This document shows, one piece after another, positions 12,345 through 24,400 of a stretch of DNA of 64,000 bases. The first letter of the stretch is position 1, and the number at the start of each line of letters is the position of its first letter. Source of the stretch: Blasia pusilla (lineage: Eukaryota; Marchantiophyta; Marchantiopsida; Blasiales); the NCBI GenBank assembly GCA_050084515.1, contig CM114271.1, forward strand, positions 37,510,001 to 37,574,000, written 5' to 3'. A program made the translations under genes and the position numbers. The notes beneath the pieces were generated by a model. That model did no database searches, was not told the origin of the DNA, and saw only the letters and a program-made list of their open reading frames with translations.

Positions 12345-12505
12345 GTTCGCCGTACGACTAAACGGGCTTCACGAATAAAATAAAAGATACCTCTTAGAGA
12401 GTTGTACGGAAGTTCGCCGTATAACTAAACGGGGTACACAGAAGTACTCCTCGATAGGGCCATTCGTTATGACCGCCGTCTAACGAAATCGGGTACCCGG
12501 GAAAG
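12345..12505. repeat. Three degenerate repeats of about 60 bp
   Basis: Units begin TTCGCCGTACGACTAAACGG (12345), TTCGCCGTATAACTAAACGG (12413) and GACCGCCGTCTAACGAAATC (12470). Each is followed by a GG-TACAC/TACCC-like segment. The third is the most diverged. Confidence 0.65.
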
Positions 12506-12540
12506 TGTACTTTGGTGAGATTAGGTGATTCGTCATGACT

Positions 12541-12915
12541 CATCTAATATCATCTCGCATTTTAAGTTTCTAATTGATTTATAATTTAAATTAGATTGTG
12601 TTCTTGTAGTGCGGGTATATATAATTTTGAATTATTTATCTTAAGTGTATTATTCATTTGAACAATCTTATCTATTTAAAAAGGGAATGTTTTATTGGTT
12701 AAAAAAAACATGTGTCAAAAAGAAAGGTGATATCAAAATGAAGAGGCACTCTTCGATGATATTATAAATTATCTATCATAAATACATGATTGAATTTGAA
12801 GATTCCTACTGACTTGGAACATTATTAGCTAAAAAGAACATGTGTCAAGAAGAGAGGTGATCACAAGATGAAAAAACACTCTCCAATAATATCTCACATT
12901 TTAAGTTGTTTTTCA
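12541..12915. repeat. AT-rich direct repeats with about 130-bp spacing
   Basis: TTATTGGTTAAAAAAAACAT followed by GTGTCAA, AAGGTGAT and AGGCACTCT (12692-12765) recurs in diverged form at 12822-12895 (TTATTAGCTAAAAAGAACAT). A second motif (ATCTCGCATTTTAAGT, about 12552) recurs at about 12893. Probably remains of an AT-rich non-autonomous element or a decayed tandem array. Confidence 0.65.
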
Positions 12916-13481
12916 TCATTTAAATAAAATGAATGTAATCTCTATTGCTCATTCAAAGTGCATAGGTCAAATAATAGATAATTGTACTTTCATCCTTGCA
13001 TTTTGAAAAACTAAAATTGTGGATGAAAGACAGAAAGGACAATTATGAGAAGGAATAGGAAACTAAAACTGCCTGAAGTTACATGTCCATGAATTAACCT
13101 ATGCATATCAAGTGCATACCCTAATTTCTTTTTAAGAGAGCATGTATCTCCTTGGGAAAAGTGTTTGCCCCTTTGATGGTACCACTAGTGCCTTTAGTGA
13201 GCCTCATCATTCTTCTCGGATCCCCATCTTTTTTCCCAATTCTTTCATTTTTGTTGGGATCCATCTCCCTTTGTATGTGGTCTTAAGATGAAGATTTCTT
13301 TAATTCATTAGAGTTCATGGATTTTTAGTGATTGAAAGAAATTTTAAAACAAACTTTGGATTTTCTTCAAGGTTCTTCTTCTTCTTTTAAAAAACAATAG
13401 AATTGTCAGAGGAAGACTAGTGTGAGATGTAGGTAGATAATTGGTCTCTTAGTTTTCTTCTCAACTTTCTGATTATTTATA
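12916..13481. other. AT-rich intergenic DNA, nothing recognised
   Basis: No open frame with a recognisable domain and no clear repeat other than those listed to either side. Confidence 0.4.
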
Positions 13482-13681
13482 CTAGTATGTTTGCTTGTGC
13501 GATGCACGAGTGACACTTTTCCCCTTGCTTTAATTACCTTTAAATGACACCCATTAACAATGACACTCTTGAACAATAGACCTTAAGAGGAGAGGTATCA
13601 ACAATAGAGGAACCTTAAACGGACACGTGTCAACACCTGATGAGGGTTTCCTTTAACCCCATCCTCTTTTAATTATATAGA
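13482..13681 (-). mobile_element. Complete non-autonomous Helitron, 200 bp
   Basis: Read on the minus strand it starts TCTATATAATTAAAAGAGGA and ends with the hairpin-forming GTGCATCGCAC, a short spacer and CTAG. The flanking bases on that strand are A before and T after, the A|T target that Helitrons use without duplicating it. The first 23 bases match the element at 58104-58302 exactly and the 3' hairpin and CTAG match closely, while the middle differs. It encodes nothing. Confidence 0.88.
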
Positions 13682-15819
13682 TGATTGTTTAACATGAGTT
13701 GCTAGTGATCAATTTATTTGACAAAATGCATGCCACATGAGGGAATTAGAATCTCCAATTTGTGGTTTTGCAAGGGAGGTCCTCTCCACTACACTACAAG
13801 GATAAGTGATTATCTTACTTTTAAACTCTTGCCTCAATCATAGCTAAAGATGAATTGGCACTAAGCTGGTTCAATGATCATAGGCTTTGTTCATGTTGAG
13901 TAGTGGAGTTTTTTCCTTTACATTCCCCTTCTTCCAAAAGTTCATCCATGTTGCTTCGACCCATCATTCTCAATTGACCTTTGTGAGTATATCATGCAAA
14001 TATTTTCCAATCTAGAAAAATTATATGAAGGATTTTAAGATTCCTTGATGGCATTTTTGGATTAAATTTTAATTTATTTTATCCCTTTAAAATATTTAAG
14101 AATTATATCAAAATATATTTTACATAAAATTCATTTTTTTCCCTTGTGTCATTAAATTAAAAAAAATCTACCATGTGTCTTTTCCGAACATCTTAAATTT
14201 ATCAAACAACTTAATCTCACTTGGCAAGTTGGCATTGAATCACAATATATAATTTTCTTAATTTTATTACTTATTTTTTTCTATATCATAAAAAAAAATT
14301 CTGTTACGATTTGAAAATTACGAGGTGTAGAAAGAAGTTAATAATTGTAGAGGAGAACCATATAAAGTTGAATTTTCCATTGGAGAAGGAAAGGAAAAAA
14401 CATATAAATTTCCAACAATATGGGTTTCACAAGGAAAAAATAATTGAGGTGCTCAACTTTCTTTATGATAGGGAAAGATATGTAGGGAATTTTAAACATG
14501 GCAAGGGATCGGGAACTACATGGTTTGTTCCTTATAAACCTTCTAATCTCCAATATTACTGGTTTAGGAAATACAACTTCTTAGAATTAAGGGGGTGGAA
14601 ACTTGTCCCCTTGTGAGAGATATTGAAGTATTATGAGGGTAGACTTGAAATTTTTGCGGTCCCAAATATAATGTGACTTTCTAAATAACATTTTTCAATT
14701 GTGACAACTCCGATGAGGTCTTTCCTCTTAAGAAGGACGGAGCTCTTATCATTTTAGTAATTTTAGGAATAAAAATACCTGCCACTCTACTTTGGTAGGG
14801 GATGGGGGTTTACGGGATGGAATTTCAGCATGAGTTGGAAAACATACACATAAATCATTCCTCGTCTCCACATGAATAAACTACTCCATTCTTGTAGAGA
14901 TGGTGTAAAAAACGACATCCATGAAGGGGTTGAAATGTGCATGGGCTCCCAACGTAGGTGGTTATTCCATATCTCCAAACTTACTCGAAGCTGGTTTCCT
15001 TCCGTACGTTATGAACTTCTGTTTGGAAAGATTATATCAATTCTTAACTAACTTTTTTTTAGATTTATATCATTCTCTCGTGACCTTTTTCTATACAAGC
15101 GGCCTCATGTCGCTTTCTTCTCAATTCCCACTGGAATCCTCTCTGGAACCCTTCTCTATAATTTTGACTCCTGGATCTAGACTTTCTTTACTTGCTTGGG
15201 CTCATTGTGCACACACAATTTACCCAGAACCTCGTGGCAGTGCAGATATGTGGGCGACTGGAGGGTCTGGTTGGGAAAGATTGAGGTGTTCAACTTTCTT
15301 TATGATAGGGAAAGGGAATTTCAGGGTTCAAATTCTAGTGTGTATATTTGTGTTCAAAAGTCTATGATAGGCAAAATAGCCAGAAATTTTACAGCCTGGA
15401 GTTCATTTGGGCCCAACAGCCAGCTTTGAGGTGTGATATGAAAGATTTACACATTTTGACACATTTGAAGATTGTTCTGTATCAGAACCTCGTTTCCATG
15501 ACCTGTGTACATCTGGTTTTTGAACAAATTGCCTACCTTGCAACTTTCATACCATGAAAACTGGTAAGACCTTCTTAAACAACCAAAAGCCTCCTGCTCA
15601 GCAGTGAAAACTCGAGATACAGAATCCTCCTAGTTTGTGGGTGCTCATCAGGCAACAATCTCAATTCCAATCTACAAGTGAGGCTGAGCTTCTGTCCTCA
15701 AATGGAATCACATTGACAACGGCAGAAGCACATGAGCCCAAACTACTACCTCGAACAGCTATGGCAGCTGACAGTTCCTACAAAATCTTTTGGTACACAA
15801 GTAGACCCCAACTATTATC
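13682..15819. other. AT-rich intergenic DNA; includes the CTNNBL1 3' flank
   Basis: Frames at 14311-14616 and 14921-15367 on + show no recognisable domain. The right end should contain the CTNNBL1 3' UTR, since that gene's stop codon is at 15820-15822 on the minus strand. A pair of near-identical segments (14445-14476 and 15283-15314) lies inside. Confidence 0.4.
14445..15314. repeat. Direct repeat pair of about 32 bp, 838 bp apart
   Basis: GAGGTGCTCAACTTTCTTTA with following TGATAGGGAAAG at 14445-14476 recurs at 15283-15314 with one mismatch. This may mark the ends of a decayed element or a shared fragment; no terminal motif or coding capacity was seen between them. Confidence 0.6.
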
Positions 15820-18800
15820 TCACATTGCACTAATGATCTTTTGAATCTTGCTGCAACGTCTCTCCTTCTCTTCAGGTCCATCCAGATCACCAATATTATC
15901 TAAGTACTCCTGCACTCCGTGTCATATAGCAAACTTTTTAAAATACAAGTTTCAGACCTAGAATTAGACCTGCATCTGCTGCAAATAGACCCCAAAAAGA
16001 AAAGAGAACAAAAAAAACCTATTCTAATGACCCTAATAAAGAGCTCGAGATCCCTCAGTCGGCATTTTTCACTTTTAGTTGAGTGTGAAACCCTAGATAT
16101 TATCCTATTGCATCTACAAGTCAAGTAGCAACCGCGACACCATTTTATATGATATCACAAGAATGGAAAATCTTGGAACTCACCTGTAACACAGCTTTCA
16201 CATCATCTCTTGAAAGACGCTGTTGCTTCAACAAAAGTTCTATTCGATCTTGCATGCCGGAATTCCTGCCAGTTTGACAAAAAGCATTAATACTAAAAAA
16301 TTAACCAAATTGGCTGGAATCTAGAATCAAGATATTCCTGAAAAGTCCCAATCCCAATAGAATGATCACCTCGCCAACATCCACTTAAGTCCAACACGTT
16401 TCTTTGCTCACCAGACTCTGGGAGGAAAGTTTACATTACAACCAAGATTCTTTTTGGTATCAAGATGACTGTCAGCATCAGGTAGGAAACATCCAAAAGT
16501 ACGCTGAAGAGTCACTTACTCTGAAGACCACAAGCTCCCCATTATGAGAGCAAGAAGCTGCATGCCACAAACATCCTTTCAGAATATTGAAGTATGGGTA
16601 CATAAGATTGTAGCATGCTAGTACCCAAGAAGACAACAAATTTGCAGTACGAAAACAGACAAAATGATTTGCACTTCTCCTGATCAGAACTTCCTCGCCT
16701 CTTTAAACTAAGTGAAGTCTTAGAAAACCTTTAAGAGAATGTCAGAACCAGCCATCGGCAGTGAACACAAATCCCCCTTCAGCTTTAATGATGTGTGTTC
16801 TCCTGCAGAAGTAAATGAGAGGGAGAGCACATTAGAGTCCTAGATCCTCACCTGTAGAGTGTAGAGACCTGCCTCTAGTTTCGCAAGATACCTTTCTTCA
16901 TCATCAAGCTGCATAACACAGGTGTGGGATTAGATTCACCGTAAATTGTTCTATGACGACACGCTACACAGAAAAAATTCATATCACCAAGAATTGAACA
17001 TCATCTTTGAGCCCAAATCCGTGATTAGAGCTCATGTCACAAATATCATTGAGATCGTTGCAGGTACCCACCTCAACATCTTCCATTTCCTGTTCATCAA
17101 GCCGCCTGCTTTCAACTTTCACTCGATCAGAGTATCTGAGATCATCAAGCTAACAATATGATCAAGTTTATCTAATCCATCCGCAACATAGTCCACTTCA
17201 CACATGTTTTCACGTAGGCACATCAATAATAATAAAAAACCAGTTATAAGAAAACCAAGGTAGAATGCCAGTTCATGACCATTAGTGGAGCTGAAGCATC
17301 GAGTGAACTGCAGCAATACATCTAATACTAATATCTAGAATGGAGGCTATTTCACGTTACACACTTTCTCAGCAAGGCACATAAAAAAAAAACCCACTTC
17401 TAAGAAAACCAAGGTAGAATGCCAGCTCATGACCATAAAGCATCAAGAAAACTAATATCTAGAATCTAATACTAATCTAGAATGTCGGCTACATCACTTC
17501 AGCCAGAACTAATACTGGAGTGGGTGAGATCGCAAAAAGTAATACAGCATGCACTGGATGCAACTTACGGACCATTGTATCTCATCACAAACGACTACTG
17601 ACGGATCCTCCTTCAAATTTTGATATCAAAGACTTGTTCACCTACCTTATATATAGCTCCATCAAGCGATCTATCTTCTCAAACTCACTCTCTGTAAATT
17701 TGCTCAGAAGGCGCTCTCTTCTGGAGCCTCGGGTTAAACCACCTGTCAGGAGGAGGAAAACATCACCCATGAGCAATAGCTGCTCTTCCAAACTTACATT
17801 TTCTTGAAATTATTTATACCAGTGGTCTTACTGACCAAGTTCCGTCTACACTTTTCTCAAATTCTTATGTCCTCAAATCCCAGCCCTCAGTTAGTCACTT
17901 CTTGGACATCGATCTGCCAAAAAAGCATGCACAACCACACACATGACAAGGAGCGAAGGCTATCCAACGGGTCTTCACTTCCATTACCAAAGAGTGAAGC
18001 GATTAAAGAAATGACACGCTCTTCTACATCCTCCGGATTCCGATCACCCTTGCCCTTTGATCTCACAGGAACCTGTAGAAGGAGAAGAAGATATTGTCAA
18101 GCATGCAAACTTTTGCAATGTAATGCACATGATGCAAACGAGCTCATTTCTAAACTTCTTGGCTTCTAGCATATTCACAAATTAAAAACCTAATTGGCTA
18201 ACTTCAGCCCATTTTCTGCTGCTGAGAGGTGAATTTTAATGATGCTACGTAGCTATTTGAGGCTGTTTCGCGCGTCCAGCGAAGTCATGGCTTGGCAGGG
18301 ATATGAACAGTGCTTCATCCAGACTTGAAACACACCAAAGGATCCAAAGTGCTTCATCAAGACTTCAAATTTCACAATCGGTCTAACCATGTCAATCTGC
18401 TTGAGTGAAAGTATCCCAACGAATTACCTTCCCCATGAAGGCAGCAAAGAGCGTTTTCAGCCCCAGAACATCGACAAATCGTTCGCAAGCAGCTGTGCAA
18501 CGAGTCATGGCAAAGTCCAGAGCCTTCATAGCGGAGCCATATGCCAACCTTTTCTGTTTCATGATGATAATCATCAGCTCCACTCCCTCAGCCTTCACAA
18601 ACCGGTCTTTGTTCTCGGTTGGCATCACAACGCTACAAAGACAGTCAAACAGGTTTTCCAGCATCTCCTCTTCTTCACTTGTCTTTGGGTCCCTAGATTT
18701 GTAGAATGCCACAGCCTGCAGGACAGTATCCACTCCATTGAGCTGTCCCAGGCGTCTTTGGTTGATGGTGCTGTTTTGCAGCAGAATTGCCAGAATCTCG

Positions 18801-19539
18801 CTGGCATAGAGCTTATTGCTGTCGAACTCCCTGACCTTCAGTTTGGTCAGAAGCCACCTGAGGAGTTTGGTTCTTTCACAAACCAGCTCAGAAACTTGGG
18901 GCTTCACTTCGATCATGTTCTCCACGATGGACAAGGTGTTGAAAACTGCTGCCGCCTCATCTGGGTCGGCCTCATCTAGACGCGACAGGTTCTGTATCAG
19001 CAGCTCCAGGGCATTATTCTCGACGAGCGCATCGACCAGAACCAATGCTGGTTCATCGCTCTCCCCGATTACGTCCTCGTCCGTGAGGTCGTTGAGAAGA
19101 TTCACGACGCCTATGGCGATGTCGGTGTTTTCGTGACTCAGGAGACCCAGAATTGACGATACAGCATTCAGACGAACGAGCTCGGGAAAAGATCGGGAGC
19201 AGCAGCTAGGGCGTGCATTTTTTTCACTTCCTCGTCCAAGTCCACCTCGGAATCGACGAACTTGTCTGGCTGCTCTATGTACTTCATGCGAGCTTCAAGG
19301 TTGTCACGCAGCTTACGCTCAAATCCAAGCACCAATTTCTTAAGCCCTCTCACATCTATGACTTCAACGGCGTCATTCGAATTCTCAAGAGCCTCCAGCA
19401 ACGCCAGATCCACCTCAGGTGGTGGAGCGCTAAATTTCCCATCCTTATGACCAACTCGAGAGCCTTTCAAATCCCCTCCGTTAGCCAACCCATTCGCTTC
19501 GGGCTCCCTCTTCCTCTTACTGCCCTGAAATGCTGCCAT
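15820..19539 (-). CDS. CTNNBL1: Beta-catenin-like protein 1 homologue, eight exons, with a frameshift
   Basis: Armadillo-fold nuclear protein associated with the Prp19/CDC5L spliceosome complex. Exons on -: 19539-18428, 18072-17988, 17742-17646, 17135-17072, 16908-16852, 16557-16520, 16265-16184, 15909-15820, all with GT-AG introns and matching phases; about 541 residues, near the usual length. The N-terminus carries a basic NLS-like KRKR (residues 8-11). Conserved stretches include APDLFP, LNAVSSILGLLSHENTDIAI, NALELLIQNLSRLDE, LRWLLTKLK, ERVISLIASLFG, EFEKIDRLMELY and the end EYLDNIGDLDG. Near 19181-19190 the frame shifts: the sequence reads GATCTTTTCCCGAGCTC where family and frame call for one more base (a fifth T would restore DLFPEL). 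All other exons are clean, so an assembly error in a T-run is more likely than a true pseudogene. The start ATG is 19539-19537. Confidence 0.92.
17216..17500. repeat. Imperfect tandem duplication in a CTNNBL1 intron
   Basis: TAAGAAAACCAAGGTAGAAT followed by GCCAG-TCATGACCAT occurs at 17246-17281 and 17401-17436; the surrounding text (CACAT..., AAAGCATC, ACTAATATCTAGAAT) is also duplicated, giving a period of about 155 bp. Confidence 0.8.
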
Positions 19540-20100
19540 CGCCAAGACACCCGAAACCCTAACTCATGGAGTTCACTCGCGGCTCACGATTCTCAAATCC
19601 CGCGCTATCACTTCAAAAAGAAGCAGCAATCGGGTACTTCGCAGCAAGCACGAATGTCACGCTCGCTCGTTCGGAAAGGCGAGGCACCATCAAACCTACG
19701 ACATTCCTCTCTCGAATGCAATCAATGGGGATGTACTCGCCCCATGCTCCCGACTCTAGTCCCAAGTGCAAGCCAATTCACCCAGCGCAACTGACACAGA
19801 CGCACGTCGCGAACGAAACCGACATCGGATACTAAACCCCTTCGGCCCACCTTGCAATTGCTCTTCGCAGCAGCAAAGCACCGACCGGTCCACTACCTGC
19901 GCTCCGCCTGTGCTTTCTTCAACTTCCTCACTGCGTAGTAATTCCCACCCCGTGCAGGTGAGAGGCTCCGGCTCGCAGACTCACGACACGGAAGCCACAG
20001 ATGTGGCCGAGAGAGGGTGGGGGGCAGACGGCGATCGAGAGAAGCTGCTTCCGACACTATGAGCATTTACAAATTGCTCGTCTGCGCGGCACTCCTCAAC
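19540..20100 (-). promoter_or_regulatory. CTNNBL1 upstream region with telobox
   Basis: A plant telobox (AAACCCTAA, 19554-19562) lies about 15 bp upstream of the CTNNBL1 ATG. Teloboxes in plants are tied to expression in dividing cells and to translation-related genes. The upstream DNA is CpG-rich and has no recognised coding frame. Confidence 0.5.
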
Positions 20101-21499
20101 GGTGAAGCCGAGCCAATTTCGCATGGAGCTTTGGGTCCTGATTGGGCACCGGTGAGAGAGTATGGGCTTCTCCACCACTGTGCGCATCCTCGGCTTCCAC
20201 TTTGCGTCGGTTTAGCTGGGACCGAGTCCGGTAGCTCTGCGACAGTCGGGGATTCTTACCAGGAGAGTTATCGTTGCCACCTTCTCTTGCGAGTCTCCCT
20301 CCCTCTCTCTGTACCTGATTTCAGAGAAGGCTTCTGCAAATCGCGGGACCACGACTCTCGCAGTGCACTCGCCGATCTCTCTAACATACATCTGGACCCG
20401 TACTTCTCGACCTACTTCAGCTGTTCTGCCTTTGTCATATGCAGGTGTCGTGTATTGCTAGGGAGGAGGGAGTTGTGTCCGGAGGACGTGGTGTGACATG
20501 TGACCTGTCAGGTCGATCTTTCTTGAACGGCCAGCGATCTTTCGATTTGTGTCGAGGTATCGGAGCGATTGTAGTTGTGAGCTAAGAGAGGGTGGGATCC
20601 TCGTGAGTTTTACGTTCACCGTCCTTTGGTGGGATGTGGACGGCAGTATAACGCGACGTCTAGGTCAGGCGTGCATTGCAGTTTCCCTCCATTCGGTCGG
20701 GTCTGGATCTCTTTTCGTGCGGGCGACATTGTCCAGCCTAGAGGAACGCAGTCATGCAATCACGTCGGTGCTCTATCATATACTGGGTAATGGGAGGTGT
20801 GAGCGAGTAGAAGCAGCGGACCGGGCGTTCGGAGATTGACGGCATGGTTTTCAGCCGAATCTTTACATCGACTCATTCCTTTTTCGAGAAATCTCTCCCA
20901 ATCATTACATCAGATTCATGCAATTACTGCAGAAATTGACAAAGAGCGATCGGTGAGATCGCTCTTTGTGTACGGATTGGGGAAAGTGACTGCATTAGTG
21001 AAGAATTGAAAAATGTACTCGATGCAGGCCATCAAACCTGCAGTTCTTATCTAGGGTTAGCCTTCTCAAGAATTGTTTGAACATGCCGCAAATTCTTCAC
21101 CTATTATTTATGATTCCTGACGGCTCTGCGACTTTGCAGAAACATCTGATACCACGATGGCAAGCATCGGCAGTAGAACCCTAACTAAAAACATGACTCT
21201 CCCGCCCATGACTTTGGATCTCTTCTCTGAAAGTTTGTGCCATCCGTGTGTTCTTTGACACCCTGCCCGTGACCAGTTCCTGTAGAGAGAGAGAGAGACG
21301 CGGTTCGGTCAGGACGGCTCCACGGGAGAATTGTTTTGGATCGGATTGGAGTGGGCCCGAGTATGAAGTGAACTCTACCTTGACAGATTGTTTTCTGGGA
21401 ACTTAAGCAAGCAGCGCTACTATTCTCGGAGCAAAGTCTGAGAGGTGTGAAAAACTGTTGCTTCAGACCTCCGCAAGAGTGAATCACGAACGGAAATAA
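20101..21499. other. Intergenic DNA between CTNNBL1 and PELP1
   Basis: A frame from the ATG at 20059 to 20496 on + (145 codons) has no recognisable domain. The right end should hold the PELP1 3' UTR. A perfect 13-bp-stem hairpin (20939-20969) is the only structured element seen. Confidence 0.4.
20939..20969. repeat. Perfect hairpin, 13-bp stem, 5-base loop
   Basis: ACAAAGAGCGATC, loop GGTGA, GATCGCTCTTTGT. The stem has no mismatch. It lies about 530 bp beyond the PELP1 stop codon. Function unknown; it could be a relic of a short inverted-repeat element. Confidence 0.85.
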
Positions 21500-24400
21500 T
21501 CAATCGGTATCGGGATCACCGTCAATTATATCTGGAAGGACTCCATCGGAGTCCGATTCGGATCCAATTTCTACTGCAGCATTCGAAAAGGAAAACGCGA
21601 CCATAGCTGGTGTTTTCGGTCCTGAAATCGAGGGGAACGTGCTCGTTAAAATGTCCCCTCCGCTCTCCAGGTCTGTGCCAGGTTCCTCCTTACTGTTGCT
21701 CTGGTCCATTTCTACTGCTGCGACATTGGCATCACCTGTGCAGTTGACTGAAGATGCTTCCTTATCATAGTCTAAACCTTGGAGGAGTTGGGAAGTGAAA
21801 AGGCTATCGTGCTTCCTAGGTGATGAGGAGCTATCATCTCTACCCGTAGCAGAATCAGTAAGCGTACTCGGCATTTCCGCAGTATGATCTCTGAAAGACC
21901 CTGCTAAGACAACACCTTGTACTAAAGATGGTGGGGGAGCGAGCTCACATCCATGACCTGCTTCAATTCTCATTTGAGGATCCTCACCCAGAAAGCCTGC
22001 TATCTTCGTTTCTTCCAAAGGTCGCATTGCATTCTCGACATCCCTCTCCGCGCTTTTGGATTCAGCACCAGAGCTACCATGACCGTTTGTGTTCTGCTGA
22101 TCTGTGTTATAGTAAACAGCTCCCTGTGCACCGACGCTACTGTCCAGACCTCCGTTGAACTCGTCCACGACCATATTGTCATCTTCGTAAAAGAGACCAT
22201 CTTCCTCCCCAAAGTCTTCTCCGTAGCCTAGCCAGGTATCAACTTCGGCCCAGGGATCCATGGCCAGCTGACCTATCTTCAGGGCAGGTGGAACTACAGG
22301 ACCTGCAAAATTGATGCTTGCAGGACCTGCTGGAACCACTGAAACAGTACCCGCGACTGTCACAGGCTTTCCAGGCCTCTGCATGTGGGGAACTAACGCG
22401 CCCGTCGAAGCGGCCCTACCGGCGGTCAATCCTGCCGACATTGCACCAGCAGGTGGCAGACAGCGTGGATGAATTAGAGGCTCCAAAGCTAGAAGAGCGT
22501 GGGCACATACTTCTGCCACTTCTGACCCAGCCTCTTGTCGCCCTGTGAAAGATCAGATAAACCATGTCAGACGATGACTGTTCTACCCAACAAGAACGTT
22601 ATGATACAAGAGTACGAAATTCTCAGAGCCTCCTGGGCCAAGGATCTAACCTAGAGTTTTGATGAATGCAGGCATCGAATTGCGAACTGAAAATGTTATA
22701 CTACATGTGTCTATGAAATTCTCAGAGCCTCCTAGGCCAAGAAACAAACCCAGAGTTTTGATGAGTGCAGGCCTCGAATTGAGTACTGAAAAGAGGTTGA
22801 GGCAGAGGGTGGGGTCTTTATACCCTTTCTAAAAATGCTCAACCCTTGGGCGAGATATGGAGGTCGATGGCAGCACGGAGACAGCAAAGATGCCAGTAGT
22901 GATCGATAAGCAGCAACCTGGAAGGCTCCAGAGGAATTGGGTTTGCTTCCATCCATATACGTACTATCGTCATCATAAACGAGACTGCCACATAATGTGC
23001 CTGTAGCTGCTCCCATCGCTACACTGGCCAGCACTGCATCCACTTCCGCTCTCCATCTATCAGGCAATAAAGCTCCTCCCTGTAAGGAATAAATTGGAGG
23101 TGAGTTACAACTGAGATCACCTCATATCGGCCAGTAAAGATTTGTGGACTCTGGACTTCAGACAACAGGGTTCTAAGATGTTTAAAACAACTTTCCCTCC
23201 AAAGGCGCAAGTTGGAATCACAAGCAACCTTAGAAGTGTTTGTAACAAGACGACGAGGATGTAGATGTAAGAATGTAAGAATACTTGTTACTTCTCAAAT
23301 TAGCATGTAAAAAAGTAAAATAACTTCATTCACTATATAATTCGAAGTAGATGTAAGTTTAAAAGGATGACACATGTGATTGCTTACAGATGTGAGAAGG
23401 GCCTCCAAGGCCCGTAAGGCAGCAATTTGGACAGCAGCAGGTGCAGCACCTTCAGTGGCACTCGTGGTACCTTCAGTGCCACCATTATTTTGATGATCGT
23501 TTGGTAGGCCGCCTGGTTCCTTCCGCTTGCGATGAGTAGTTGTTTGTCCACCCCATGTATTACCAGTAGCCCACCCTACAGTACTTGTGCGTGGAGTTCG
23601 GGCAACTTTGGGGGAAATGATGGACGCCCCAAGAGTAGATCCCTTCAAGTCTGATAGGGCACTTCCCACCACCGCTGGTGCAAGTGCAGATGCCATCCCT
23701 AGTAAAGATTGCATGTACAGAACACCCACTTGGTCAATCAAGATGTACGTCGAAACTCGAAGGAGCTGGAGAACTAAACAATTCCCACATCGCTTTATCT
23801 CATTCTTATTAGCAGCCTCGTTCACAGACATTTATACTCCAGTCTGGGAGGACGACACTCCGGCTACTTCAATTGATGCAAGAAGGCTGGAAGACAGCAT
23901 TAAGAGCATTGATACCTTTGCTTTAAAATAGTCTCCAAATTCTATCAAATGCTTGACAACTTTTAAGTGAGAGATAAGTGAGACTTTCACCTGCTCCCAT
24001 GGCAACAAATAGGTGCCGAGCAAAATCGTACAGTTTAACCCGTAAGACAGGTGCCATTGCTCCGCAACGACGGAAGTAGTCAGAGACAAGGCGCACAACA
24101 TCGCCAGCATGGGGCAACAATTGACTGCATATTAACAGCATCTGGGTCAGACACACTGCCAGAAGATAACCAACATCCCATTTAAATGACAACAGTGGAA
24201 GAAACAACCCCTAAAAAGCCATCATATACATCTCTAAAATAGATTAGTAAGGAAACAGAGTACATTCACCACTCCACCACATTGAGTAACCAAACTCTAC
24301 CTCCGCACTCCACAAAGTACTGCCGTGAGAAGGTCCAGTGCGTTGAGATGAAGCGCAGGAAGTTCAGAACATAAAGATGCTTGATGCGCACTTGATACTG

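Noticed and set aside
20059-20496. 145-codon plus-strand frame upstream of CTNNBL1
   Set aside because: Could be a divergent gene, but no domain is recognised and the composition matches the GC-rich surroundings.
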